Counted from the first letter of the stretch, positions 28,627 through 41,700 are shown. The stretch: 64,000 nucleotides of DNA from Bugulina stolonifera (GCA_935421135.1 OW285188.1:25521233-25585232), one strand, 5' to 3'. Program-made: numbers and translations. The notes: generated by a model not told the origin, from the sequence alone.

Positions 28627-31600
28627 TCACTCTGGTACATTGGCCACCTCTTGGATGATGCTCTTGTAGATCTGTATTCCATCTAGAAAGACTTTCTCAT
28701 TCAGGTACTCATTGTGGTCATGGAACAGAATGGGTGTATTATTCATGGGAGAAAAACCAATGGCTGGCAAACCAATCTACAGCATTAATCATTATTATAT
28801 TATTATATTATATGCTCACTACCGCTGTCACTATAGTTTGTGCAGTCATAAAAACATATACGCATGTGATCTTTGTCAGAAAATTATATTAACATTTTAG
28901 ATCACAACACTGCTTTCAGCTGTTGTCTTCTTGAGTGTTTTCATACACATTCAACGTACCCGGGGCAAGGAATCTACACTTTTCATTATCAACATTATGT
29001 TAGGCATGTTAGGTGCTGTCTCAAAAGTGCGGTAATATAAGGTCGAGACTCGGTAGTAGTGTATAAAAAATAGATACCGAGAGAGAAATGCATCACATGT
29101 ATGAGTATTTACCTGATATATTAATTCATTCTACTACAGTAAATTTCTCTAAGAAATATTGTAAATATTTTGCACTTGTTGTTTGTGCAGGAGGAGTACG
29201 AGAGTGGTCCACTGGTTATCTGCACTTTACATGCATTGAGTAATATTGGGGCCCACAAGTCTGAGTTACCATACGTGCTTCTATCTGCACAGAGACGACC
29301 TATCTAGCTACCCTAATCGCCCTGGCATTCAGTTCCGTGAGGAACCTAGGCTATAGAGAGAGTGATTGTACCAGAGTCCTAACAGCAACTAATTAACAAA
29401 GCAAATTGTCTCAGCTTATATGTCCAAGTAGTTTCTGGTTATATCTGGTGAGGGGCCGGTAGGTTGTCGGTCTGCACATCATAACCCAGAAAAATAAAAC
29501 ATTATTACAAAGTACGACTAGGCATCAAGAGGGACAACTAGAACATAGCAGTAGGCATCGAGGTCCGATACAAAAAGTGTCGGCTGTATAGGTCGGGTGA
29601 AGGATTGCAACATCGGTACTAAATGATGCACTGTTGTAAAAGTTATACAATTACTCGGCTCTCAGCCTTACATTCAACTCCAATTATAATTCATGATAAA
29701 ATGATTTAAGTTATACTAAATAATATGCACATGCAGTTAAATGAGCTGTGAATGATAGTCTGAAATTAGCACAATACATACTGCACATTCACAGCTGTGG
29801 ATTGTCTACATACAAGTATGTTACAAAACAATAACCGTTTCAGCAACACCAAGTAATCAAGTCAATGTAGAAAGTTGAGTGTAGAGGTATATAATTAATT
29901 ACTGTATATACTTACATTTCTCAGGTATCGACTGTCTGTAAATGCTGGGAATATCTCTTTGGTTATTTTTACCCCACTGTAAAAACAACCACTTGTATGT
30001 GACAGTTGATAAGCAATCATGGGTCATAATATTAATCAGAAGTTGTGCTCTCCCTATTGATTTTAGTAGAAGAACTAACAAGAGAGAACAACTTTACATT
30101 ATAACTACCAAGTATCAAGTATTGTACATGGACTAGTTGTAAGTCACTACCATCAATAGACTACAAACACATTGGTTAACTTTTTCTTGTGCTTACATAT
30201 CCCTGCTTACACCCAACATTGAATGTTTGCAGTTGACTCAAGCTTGGCAAAGAAAACTACTATACCTTTTAGATATAGCCTTAGAGAAGGCATTCCACCA
30301 CTTGTCGTCTGGGTCTACCGAGGTTATACCACCCTCCAACTGCTTCTGTAAGCAATAATCAGGATGCTTTTAGTACTAATTTGCCCATGTGCAATTCTAA
30401 ACAGGTAGACAGAAGCGGATTATGACTGAGAAGCTAACTTTCCATCACTATTTCCACAGTTGCTACATTTGCAGTAAGCTGAAAAACCTGTTATTATCCT
30501 AGCAATAATGCAAGTAAAACTAATAATATTTATAATTTTTAATTAAGGTCAACAAATCTGCTATGTTATATAGTAATATGTTATACACCATTATACAGTG
30601 TATTGTTCTCACAGCAAAGGTAGTATGACTGGGAAGCAAAGTCAGAGAGAGCAGACTGAGATGATATGGACATGTGTTTAGGAGAGATGGAAATTATCTA
30701 GGGAGGAGAGGGATGGACATGGAACTACCGGGAGTAAGAAGAAGGGGAAGACCTAAGAGAAGATTTAGCGATGTGGTAAGAGAAGATATGAAAACAGTAG
30801 GTGTAATAGAGAAGGGTGCTAATAACAGAATGAAATAGGGGGAAATCATCCATGGTGGCGACCCTTAACAGGAAAAGCCGAAAGAGAAAGAAGAAGATTG
30901 GTCTCACATTTGCACAAGAAGTGGCTAATTAGAGTCATTGGCTCTACCTGAATGTGAAGAGTAACATCACACTCCGCACACCACTCCTCTAGCATGATGT
31001 CTATTTGTTTCAGATCCGCAGGTGTCACTCTCAGATCAAACTGTACAGCAAGTTCATCTGGTACCACATTTGACTGTACACCCCCTTATAAGAATATACA
31101 ACTGTGCTATTAGCTAGCAGTCAGGTGAAAGAGAGCCGTAGTTTATACGTTGTGTGCTAAAGTTATCTGTAAATACTCAATGGAATGTATAGTTCTGATA
31201 CAAGAGTCACGACATTTCCACATAAAGAATTCACAAGGTCTAAACTACTGGCTACACAATCCTATAAATAACTGCCTGTAAGCTAACTAACAGTACACAT
31301 ACATGGAGTGACAATTTCATTGGTCAATGTATATTGAACACTATAATACATGGACTATACTCATCTTCATCCCCACAATGTTGATAGTAGATACGTCTCC
31401 CAGGAACAAGTTAGGGTCAGCTTTCAATCTGCAGAAAGTGTGGACAGCTTAGTAGTACATTAGTTAAGGATGTGAATTTATAAATTATTTCTAACTCCGA
31501 GGAACTGAATTAATTTTCAAGCGAAAATTAAGTGCTGCCTACCTTGTCTCTTGCTGACTTCTAAACTCCAGTATCTTTCCCAATATTTTGTGCTGCAATA

Positions 31601-34600
31601 TTATACTAAACACTATACATTGCCTTATCAGATGTCACAACTTTTAAAATAAATAGTTGCAGTTATGATTTGTATATACAGCAGGAATATTACATGAAGT
31701 AGAGTGCGCTTGCCCCATGTTGTATGTGTACAAGGATTAACTATATTCATCATTACATGCAATGTCAAGAAATTGTCAACATAAGGTAAGTTACTGTATT
31801 GTCACAAGTGTCGAACCGGCTGACCGCTACAATATCTCCCATTGTAACTTATGGGGGCGGCTTAGTGCAGTTTGAACGCAGGTGTTTGATATATACGTGT
31901 AGAACAATTTCTAGTAACTTTAAATCTTACTAGACTGGTGAGACTAGACCTTAGGCTATTGTTATGCCTCTATTCCAATACTACAACATCATAAAACTGT
32001 ACACATTCACAACATGTTACTCTGACAGGGACAGATAAACACATACAGGGACAAGTACACATGCTGGCACTGAACTTACAATTTTCTCACCAGCTGTACC
32101 CTGTATAAACTGTGATCCATGTCCTGGGTTCCCTCTGGCAACAAAGCAACCCCCTGGAATATACATGAATATGCAGCTCCAGAATTTCATGCCATGTGAA
32201 CAATATTGTAATTAATTTAGTACAAATAACAGAAAAATAAGTTACAACATTCTATTTTCAGAAATTATAGGCATAGCCCACAAGCACACCCACATTGTCA
32301 TGTTGGCAATATGGATGGTGTATTCCAGTTCAAACTGGAAATAACTAGTGATAAACATGTAGATGCACCTGTCAAAGGTAGCAGAGTAAGAGATTTATGT
32401 GCTATGATGGTATGTGGTAAACAGTATAGTGCTATAAAGCTGGCACCACAGTAGGCTGGCCACTGTCTGCTCTGAAATCTGATACTATTACACAAGTGTG
32501 TCTAACTAACACCATGGAGTCCTCTCAGAATAGAACACTCTCATCTCTTCCCCTGGATTGGCTAGACCTTCATCCATGGCAAATCCAACATTCAAAGACT
32601 TGAAATCTTCTGATTGAGCCCATTTCTTCATTCCAAGTACACCTGAAAGTGTAAAACATACACGTCAATCATGTGAATTTCAAGAGAAAGTGGTCAACCT
32701 ATCACAGCTGGTCTTTCTGGAATGATTAGCAGTTCACAAAGCGCTGCTGGCAATTTCTAACTTACCTGTGAAACTTTCAAAATTTAAAATTGGCTGACTA
32801 AGATATTATTTAATGGCCACATTGTCTATATCAAATTAAATACCGTTTCTACAAAAGAGTAACATCCCAGTGGAATGATCTGGGATAGGATGTACAGCGA
32901 TTTAAGGATGCAGGAACAATATCGAATGCAGTGCTTGAAACGAATAACTGTTACATATTTACAGTTACATGTACATAATGGTACTATTGTCTAGGGTCAG
33001 GTATAGAGTATTAGTATGTACCTCCTACAGATTCCTCAGGTACAAATGACATATGTACAGTCCTTAACAACTTGACTCCTTCAGCATTCAACTCTCTCAG
33101 TGACTCCAAGTGTTGGATACCAACACACTTCATATCCTACAACACACATGTACATGTATCAATATAACACACATGTACATGTAACAATATAACACAAATG
33201 TACATGTAACAATATAACACATGGGTACATGTAACAATATAACACATATGTACATGTACATGTACATAACACACATGTACAGTACATGTAACAATGTAAC
33301 ACATAATTTATGTACATGTAACAATATAACACATACGTACATGTAACAATATAACACATATACATGTATGTACATGTAATGTGAATATATACACTGTACA
33401 TGTAATAGTAGCCATAACTATTAATAGGACGTATACCTGTGAGCCTCTTGCATAGATATTCCCATTATCTGTCTTAGTAGCTGAGAACGGGTCATATGTC
33501 CACATGTCCTATATAAGACAATATTATATATAAAATATTAATACCACTAGACTAGAAATGTATCACCCAAGCAGTAGTACCAATAGTTTCTCATAGCTAC
33601 TTATTAGGGTGCAAAGTTTTCATCAATTATGCCTATTATAAGGCTACTTATAATAGGCATATCAGGAATACAACTGTTTTTGTACTCCGAGTAAAAATAT
33701 TACAAAACATAAAAGCAATATTTACCCTAATTTTTTCAACATTAAAAATAATAGTTAATCTCAATGACACACACATCATTTTGCAACTCTATTTTTACCC
33801 CCCAATTTGCATTATATGTAGATTTGATCTACAAGCGTATTTCAACAAATGCCAGGACTATAAATCACAAGGATAATGTACACTGTACTGTTCAGTGCAG
33901 GGTAGTAGTGATGAATAATACTGCCATCAGACATGTTCGTAATGGTCTCCAAAAACACTGGATAAGGTAATAATCACTCAAGCAACTGCATGTAAATACA
34001 TGTACATACATATTAGCTGCACTTTTGGATCTTGATACTAAAGTTATGTTTAAAAATGGAAATTTGCCAACGGGAGAGGAGCGACTGAGTGGGTATTCGA
34101 CAACAGCCATGTCAGACGCTAGACACAGACTGGCACACAAATATCGCAGTTTAGAATGTCTAGTAAATATCTTACTCACAGGGATGACTACACCAACATC
34201 AGTGTGAGAGTTGAGCAGCACGCTGGGCAAGCTAGAATTACTTCCCTCCACTGTCATAATCACTATGGGCTTACCGGGTGACACCTAAAGAGTAGTACGG
34301 CAGTAGCAGTTAATAAATTATAACCAACCAACCACCAAATTCTGATAGAGAGTATCAACATTATACTAATCAAAGTACACAGTATGACGAATTACATCTA
34401 TATTTATTATAATAGGCGATTCTCTCAACATGTGTTCCAGTTATACATGTATATTGTAACAATGCTATAATTATTATACATGTATATAGGCATGTATATA
34501 CATGTACATGCATATGTATATATATACATGTACATGTACATACATACATGTACATGTATGTATATGGGGAGATGACGATGTCCATAAAGGAGTGTCACGT

Positions 34601-35669
34601 GTGCAATTTGTTCAGTGCACATGAACTTTTCACTAGTGAGAGCTGGTGCAGTGGTTAATGTGTTACATATATGCCCACTGTGCTAGGGATTAGGTACCGC
34701 AAATCCTCAAGTTCAAACCCCAGTCAGGGATGTGTCATTTTCACATAATATGTGGAATAGACTCCCTAATAATTGATTTAGGGTAGTGGTAAAAGACGCC
34801 ATCGTGACGTGAGAAATAAATGATGGGAGAGTGTGAAGACAACTCCAACTACTGTTAAAATACCTGCACTAGGGAGGAGTTAGACGGCAATAAAGCTTTT
34901 AGTCGGGGTTTGGAGTAAACAAGAGTTCGATTTTTAATGGTAGTAACCTTAGTCGGAGTTGTCTTCTTGTTCTCTCACGCCATTTGTTTCTCACGTCACT
35001 CTCACGTCTTTTATTACTACCGATTGAATGGTAGTATTAGCAATAGTCTTGACACTGTTCTCAACTGATGGGCATGAACATCATATTATGTGTATGTGTA
35101 GTGTATGCATGCATGCAAACAACATACAGAGTATAATGTATTTTTAGCAAGGAATTTATTTTTGAGCAGTCAGAGACTTGTTTCAAATCCATGAAAATAC
35201 CTAGGCGATTAGGTGCCGTAGAGGCCCCGGGTTCAAACCCCAGTCAGGGACTGGTATTTTCATGGATTTGAAACAAGTCTCTGACTGCTCAAAAACAAAT
35301 TCTTTGCTAAAAATACATTATAAAATATATCGAAAATGGCCAAACCCCCTAACATACAGAGTATATTAATAGATGCAGAAAATAGAGTATAGACTATTTA
35401 CCTCATGCACTCGGTATTGAATGTAGTTTGACTTTGCATAGTCCTCCAGAAACTGGACAATTCCCTCTAAAGCAACATGCAAATTCTTCACATATTATTA
35501 AAACAGGTACATGTACGTCTGTACGTCAAATATTATATAATTTTCATCCAAATAATACATTATGAAGTATTAATAGGTTATTCTCACCATAGTCTGGGTT
35601 GGGGTATGTTGATTTTATCCGCAGGTAATTTCTAAATAGCGTTGTAGACTGGTGCTCTTCACCACTCAT
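28627..35669 (-). CDS. ACY1: Aminoacylase-1-like M20 peptidase, left tandem copy, altered active site
   Basis: Thirteen exons: 35588-35669, 35402-35466, 34180-34284, 33437-33508, 33022-33136, 32511-32642, 32080-32153, 31543-31592, 31361-31428, 30948-31084, 30266-30345, 29916-29976, 28627-28776; 396 residues, all phases consistent (human ACY1 is about 408). The family hydrolyses N-acyl-amino acids in the cytosol using a two-zinc centre. Motifs seen: [106 protein letters not shown]. Odd: the conserved DEEVGG is EESVGG, so the second glutamate, a zinc ligand in characterised ACY1, is serine. HTDVVP reads HTDVGV, and PA(A/G)TD reads PAFTD. The frame is intact, so this is a gene with probably impaired catalysis, not a broken one. 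It is a tandem paralogue of the gene at 38726-51418. Confidence 0.93.
30640..30905 (+). mobile_element. Degenerate 3' end of a non-LTR retrotransposon
   Basis: In the intron between ACY1 exons 10 and 11, on the opposite strand, the plus frame from about 30653 reads [11 protein letters not shown], then [22 protein letters not shown], and [12 protein letters not shown], ending in a purine-rich tail with AAG/AGA runs. This is the familiar C-terminal signature of non-LTR retrotransposon reverse transcriptase ORFs (LRWxGHVxRR...RRRGRPKxRW...DW...W...). At two conserved Trp positions the codons are TGA and TAG, so it is dead. It is 5' truncated, as expected for this class. Confidence 0.8.
33142..33395. 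repeat. 25-bp minisatellite next to ACY1 exon 5 (left copy)
   Basis: About 9-10 copies of a unit near 25 bp built from ACATGTACATGTAACAATAT plus a short AACAC spacer. It begins only about 6 bp from the acceptor of exon 33022-33136, and the sequence just before the acceptor (TGTGTTGTAG) resembles the unit. The same array is present at the same place in the right paralogue (47375-47650), so it predates the duplication or was copied by conversion. Confidence 0.9.
34636..34750 (+). mobile_element. tRNA-derived SINE-like element
   Basis: Contains a box A-like GAGCTGGTGCAGTGGTTAA and, about 60 bp on, a box B-like AGTTCAAACCCC followed by AGTCAGGGA. This spacing and order match a tRNA-derived SINE head. 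A second, partial copy with GATTAGGTGCCG and GGGTTCAAACCCCAGTCAGG is at 35205-35252. Located in the intron between exons 2 and 3 of the left ACY1 gene. Confidence 0.6.
34780..35030. mobile_element. Foldback/MITE-like element with about 70-bp imperfect inverted repeats
   Basis: The left arm from about 34783 (GTAGTGGTAAAAGACG..., GACGTGAGAAATAAATG, GAAGACAACTCCAACT) is matched in reverse complement by the right arm at about 34960-35028 (GAGTTGTCTTCTTGTTCTC, CATTTGTTTCTCACGTCAC, ACGTCTTTTATTACTAC), roughly 80% identical by eye. About 100 bp of loop separates the arms. No coding capacity. It directly follows the SINE-like element. Confidence 0.65.
35132..35322. repeat. Near-perfect 70-bp palindrome with SINE fragment in the loop
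   Basis: Arms 35132-35201 and 35253-35322 are reverse complements with only a few mismatches (shared core TGAGCAGTCAGAGACTTG and GTTTCAAATCCATGAAAA). The 51-bp loop contains GATTAGGTGCCGTAGAGG and GGGTTCAAACCCCAGTCAGG, matching the 3' half of the SINE-like element at 34636. A strong hairpin or cruciform former in the second intron of the left ACY1 gene. Confidence 0.92.
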
Positions 35670-37084
35670 TGCTACATGTATATTTTAGAGTATGTGGTGT
35701 CGTCGCAGCTTGCTCACAGCAAAATGAAGCAGTTCTGACCAGTTCCAATACATGTCATTAATTAGAGGAATTGTCAGTCGTGTCCTATATCAACTGTCAC
35801 ATTATAATTATGGATTGCCTGTTCTTTATACAGTTGGTTGTGATTGTGTTGTGGACGAGCTCATACTGTAGAAGGCAGCAGGGGTGCACCAAGCCCTGTT
35901 TGATATTGTTTTATACTGTTTTATATTTTTCACAGATCAATGTACTAGTTGTGCAGTACATGTACAGGTATTCTGGACCTGTTATATGGTGCTAGTGTTT
36001 GGTACCATGTTGATAGTCAGGGTTGTCCAATCTTCGAATTTCTAAAGGTCCTTGCTTGGCAGAAAACTACTGTAGTATTGGTTAGTGTGAGTACCGATCT
36101 CAAACTCAAATTCATGGTTCAGAATAAACTGACCTTGTATATTCTTGCATTACTCTGTGTGCCTAGGCATATTTTGTCATGCTGAATACTGTATATATAT
36201 TCATACTACATGTATGTGCATGTGCAACTACAAACTGCTGTAAAATGTAAGTACTTGTACTTGTCACCATTTGTGTCTAGACGACACTGTCACGTACATG
36301 TACAATGTACCAACTGATATTTGGAGTATTGTCTTTCTTATTAAGTGTCCTATATTTCTTGTACCGCCAAAAAGAGTAAAAGGAAAAAGGGATCACTCAA
36401 TGATAATACCCTGTCTCACCAAATATGCCAAATTTGGCGGTACCGACGTTCCGCTTCCCTGCCATTTGCCTACTGATATTTTGGATGCTGTTCGACTGTA
36501 ATCGTAGCTTAATAATTGTTACATTTAGGATCCTGTATTGATATCTCATTAATGTAAATGGAGAGTTGTAAGGAAGCGCTTCTTATTGGTCTGTGGAGCG
36601 CCAATCATCATAGTGGGTTTGTACACAAGGTAGCACAACTCCTTGCTTAATCCGTAACGCATTTGAAGGGGGAGAGACAGTATTTGGCTGGAGTGATCCT
36701 TCCTTCCTTTTATTCTCTTTGGTGCTGCTACATTGTATATACCTTGTTATTCTCCCACTGACACTTTTCATAACCACAGTGTAGATAAGGTATCACTTTT
36801 AGGAAATTGCCCTTTCATTGTGGCTTATATAAAACTTGTCCCGTTCATTAAACCAGTTTGGCTGGTGCTAGAAACTTGATGTAAACACCATTAGATAGCT
36901 CTTTACAAGACGCTCTGGAGGATTTTTTTAGATTTTTTCCTTAAAGCGTCACCTCAAACTGAGAGTTTATAACCCGTGGACAAAATACCATGAGCAAGCA
37001 TATAGTGTATCATGCTAACTCATGCGTATTATAATGGTTCTGCTTGTATGATAATAACATCATAATTATTATCTCGCTAAGCAA

Positions 37085-37165
37085 TGGTCTGCAGTAGCTC
37101 AGTTAGATAGCAGCAAGACGTGAGTGCAGGTAGTCTCGGGTTCAATTCCAGCAGAAGCTCGTTTT
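37085..37165 (+). mobile_element. tRNA-like / SINE head
   Basis: TCTGCAGTAGCTCAGTTAG carries a good box A, and TCGGGTTCAATTCCAGCAGA a good box B. The ends can pair (TCTGC with GCAGA) but the D and T stems do not close properly, so it is a tRNA-derived SINE or tRNA pseudogene rather than a functional tRNA. Confidence 0.5.
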
Positions 37166-37989
37166 TCACGGCCAACAGATAACAATGGGAGAGCAACTCC
37201 AAATTATTCACAATTCCTTAAATTTGATACCTTATCTATCCTGTGACCACTATTATATAATTTATCTCTTATGTGTGAGTCTGCCCAGACACAGCTGCCA
37301 TACTAGAGGCGGAACCAAATTGTCGTAAAATAATGCTCCACTTCTCTACTGCTTTCAGTTGCTTGTGAGACTAATAAAGTAACATCTCTTAGTCTGTATA
37401 CAGTCTATTATGGTGTTTACTGCTAATTCACAAGCTGTCTTCACTGGAACGTGGGTTTCTAGTCCAGTCCCAACTGCATACTCAGTGGCGGATCCAGGGG
37501 TGGTGCATTTACACTACTGGAAATTTCAGAAAAATTTTTTTTCCCATTTTGTTGATAATTTTTGGTAATTATTCAAATGTGTGTGTCAACCTAGCACAAA
37601 AATATTTTTTTATAATGTATAGGGGTTCAAAAACATGTGATATGCTATCATCTTTCTTGATCCATGTAAGTATTCCAATCATTTTTGCCATATTTTATAA
37701 GTCGGAGTTGAATGAGCTGCATTGTCACATCTTAATCACAAAAAACTTTTAATCTATTTTATTTATTTCTAGGCCGGCCCATAATATAGATAAATATTTT
37801 TATTCATTTTGCAATATATAATTATATTATTCATTGAATAAATATATTATTTATTATCATTATTTTACGTTTTGCTTTAAAACAAAACAATTATAGATTA
37901 GTTACATCTATTCAACCTAACTCAACTGGCCACAAACTCATATAACTGAATGAACTCAACTGGCTCTTAGGCCCTCCTGGTCCTGTAGA

Positions 37990-38285
37990 TGTCAGTGTGG
38001 TTTCACTATTACTATACCAATGTGGTTTCACTATACTATACCAGTGTGGTTTCACTATACTATACCAATGTGGTTTCACTATACTATACTAATGTGCTTT
38101 CACTATACTATACCAGTGTGGTTTCACTATACTATACCAGTGTGGTTTCACTATACTATACCAATGTGGTTTCACTATACTATACCAGTGTGGTTTCACT
38201 ATACTATACCAATGTGGTTTCACTATACTATACCAATGTGGTTTCACTATACTATACCAATGTGGTTTCACTATACTATACTAGG
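37990..38285. repeat. 24-bp minisatellite
   Basis: About 12 tandem copies of a 24-bp unit (TGTGGTTTCACTATACTATA plus CCAA or CCAG). Lies about 440 bp downstream of the stop codon of the right ACY1 gene. Being a multiple of 3 it produces spurious repetitive ORFs on both strands. Confidence 0.95.
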
Positions 38286-38725
38286 AACATTTACTAGGAG
38301 GGATGGTGTTCAAAGTTCAGCTTGCTGAAGTTAAAGTGAGGCCACTTAACCAAAACTCCTACTGCACTTTCAAGTAAATAGCAAGAGTGCAAGTTTGTCA
38401 TATGACAATCACCAAACATTGTTATCTGTGGCAAGCTTTATTAGTCAGTCTGAGTAAATGATTGAATATACAACTAATAGCAGAAAGCGTGAGTGACTAG
38501 TAAAATCAGTAAAATGTACAAAAAGGGCATCAAAAAATGAAAGCACCACTAAGGTCACTACTAACTATAGGAATGAATCGTCATGTAACATGGCTTACAT
38601 GGGTACTATCAAACTGTGGACATTCTTTTCATAGCATACAGGTGCATGTGAGAACACAGTGTCGTGATACTGTTAAAAGATGCTGTTACTAGCACATATA
38701 TTATATAACATAACATATGATTTGT

Positions 38726-41700
38726 CTACTCTGGTACATTGGCCACCTCTTGGATGATGCTCTTGTAGATCTGTATTCCATCTAGAAACACTTTCTCATT
38801 CAGGTACTCATTGTGGTCATGGAGCAGAATGGGTGTGTTATTCATGGGAGAAAAACCAATGGCTGGCAAACCAATCTAAGAACATAATATCATAGCGTAT
38901 GCTATAAGAAGGCCTGAGCGTACTCTAGGATGAACAACATAATTTCCATTAACATTATTTAGCAATTATACAATATGGGTGTTTAAATACATAACATTAC
39001 CTACACATTATACTCGTATGGTAAGGTCTAGTCGAAATATGGAGCTCTTATACTTACATTTCTCAAGTACCGACTGTCGGTGCCAGCTGGGAATATCTCT
39101 TTGGTTATTTTTACTCCACTATAAGTAAAAATTGTGTATATACAGTGTGTGTGAAATATACAAACATGTAGGTAGTTGTGTATATACAGTGCGCGTGAAA
39201 TATACAAACATGTAGGTAGTTGTGTACATACAGTGCGTGTGTGAAATATACAAACATGTAGGTAGTTGTGTATATACAGTGTGTGTGAAATATACAAACA
39301 TGTAGGTAGTTGTGTATATACAGTGCGTGTGAAATATACAAACATGTAGGCAGTTGTGTATATACAGTGTGTGTGAAATATACCAACATGTAGGCAGTTG
39401 TGTATATACAGTGCATGTGAAATATACAAACATGTAGGTAGTTGTGTATATACAGTGTGTGTGAAATATACAAACATGTAGGTAGTTGTGTATATACAGT
39501 GCGTGTGAAATATACAAACATGTAGGTAGTTGTGTATATACAGTGTGTGTGAAATATACCAACATATAGGTAGTTGCGTATATGCAGTGCGTGTGAAATA
39601 TACAAACATGTAGGCAGTTGTGTATATACAGTGCATGTGAAATATACAAACATGTAGGTAGTTGTGTATATACAGTGTGTGTGAAATATACAAACATGTA
39701 GGTAGTTGTGTATATACAGTGCGTGTGTGAAATATACAAACATGTAGGTAGTTGTGTATATACAGTGTGTGTGTGAAATATACCAACATATAGGTAGTTG
39801 CGTATATACAGTGCGTGTGAAATATACAAACATGTAGGTAGTTGTGTATATACAGTGCGCGTGAAATATACAAACATGTAGGTAGTTGTGTACATACAGT
39901 GCGTGTGTGAAATATACCAACATGTAGGTAGTTGTGTATATACAGTGTGTGTGAAATATACAAACATGTAGGTAGTTGTGTATATACAGTGCGTGTGAAA
40001 TATACAAACATGTAGGTAGTTGTGTATATACAGTGTGTGTGAAATATACCAACATATAGGTAGTTGCGTATATACAGTGCGTGTGAAATAAACAAACATG
40101 TAGGCAGTTGTGTATATACAGTGCATGTGAAATATACAAACATGTAGGTAGTTGTGTATATACAGTGTGTGTGAATGTTGTATTCTTCTAACAGTTTATT
40201 TAATGTCTTATGTTACTGCTCAATCTCAACTCTGATTTTACCATATAGCAGAAGTGTTTATATACCCAAAAATATATCTAATATCTTACAGCTATAAGCT
40301 ATTCTAGCCAAAAGCTAGCTTTGCACATAACATGACAGGAGGCGATGACTCCAACAAAACACAACAGTAATTATATTATATTATAATGTCTCAACACCTC
40401 TTTCCTGAAATTTGATTATTCCTTTATTTGGGCTTCCGGTTTCTTGTGGATCGTCTGGGGTTAGAACGTGTGTATGCACTTGGGTCTGGCATCCTGGGAT
40501 TCCGGTATTTGATCTTCGGTGGTGTTGGTGGTGTATTGTGTTCAGGTTCTGTACTTCTCTGCTTATTAGTGTTGCTTGTAGGAGATTCAGGTATATGTAT
40601 ATCTTCTGGTGGTTCACCATCCTCTGCACTGACATGTCGAAGCTGTAACTGATCTATGTGCCTTTTCCAGACTGGTCCTCTTGGCATAATCTTGACCATT
40701 ACCGATCTGCTTCCCAGAACTTTGGTGACCACCGCCTCTATCCATTTAGGTTGCCTGTTTCGTCTAGGTCCACAATATAGCGCATAACAGGGGGTTCCTA
40801 CATTATAGCAATGTAACTTCTTAGTTCTCTGGACGTCTTGCATTTGTTTTCCTTGAGCCAAATGAGCCGGAGAAGGTAACAGCACATCTATCTTTGTCCT
40901 GATCTGTCGTCCATTCAGTAGCTCACTAGGAGAGAATCCATAGGATAGCGGTGTTCGTCTATATTGCATTAGAAACTCCTGAAGAGCTTGGTTGGTGGAA
41001 AGAGTAGACTTCTTTAGAGACTGTTTAAATGATCCCACCATTCGTTCAGCTGCTCCATTAGTGGCTGGATGGTAAGGTGCTCCTCGTAGGTGGATGATTC
41101 CCCTCTCCTTACACCACTGCTGAAACTCGTCTGAGGTGAAGCTTGTTCCATTATCTGTGACTATGGTATGAGGGTAACCAAAGTGAGCAAAATCTTTTTC
41201 CAGTAGGTCTGTAGTTGCTTTGGTAGAGGTAGAACTTGTTGGATGTATACAAGGATACTTGGTGTAAGCATCTACTAGGACCAGCCAATTGGTCCCCATG
41301 AAGTTGATTGCGTGGTCGATGTGTAGTCTGCTCCACGGCTTTTCTGGCATCATCCAAGGGTGAATTGGTGCCTTAGTTGGTTGGTTCTGATGTTCCCTGC
41401 AGGTGGTGCATTTCTGAGTCATCTCCATAATGTCCTTGTCCATACGAGGCCAGTAGACTGCAGTGCGAGCCAGTTGCTTCATTCTCTGCATGCCAAAATG
41501 TCCCATATGTATCAGTTGTAACACTTCCTTTTGGAGAGATAGGGGAATTACCACTCTGCTTCCATATAGTAAACATCCATTTTCAATTGATAGTGATGCA
41601 GTTAACTTCTGGAAATCCTTGATGCTGTAGCCTTCCAAGTTTACTTCACTCTGATATGGATTCCGCTCTTCATCTTGCCAGCCTTCCCTGGTATATCTCA

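Larger units (their letters stand above)
35670..38725. other. Spacer between the two ACY1 paralogues
   Basis: Contains the upstream region of the left ACY1 gene, a tRNA-like fragment at 37085-37165, AT-rich low complexity around 37750-37900, and a 24-bp tandem array at 37990-38285. Short ORFs at 35771-36501 and 36583-36777 have no recognisable domain. No other exon-like sequence found. Confidence 0.55.

Noticed and set aside
37085..37165. Functional tRNA gene
   Set aside because: Box A and B are present, but the D and T stems do not pair; kept as a SINE/tRNA-like fragment.
37989..38328. Repetitive ORFs resembling a VSLYYTNV-repeat protein
   Set aside because: A 24-bp minisatellite translated in several frames.
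39028..40143. Three overlapping minus-strand ORFs of 335-371 codons
   Set aside because: Translation of the 44-bp tandem repeat; the true coding part is only ACY1 exon 39058-39118.
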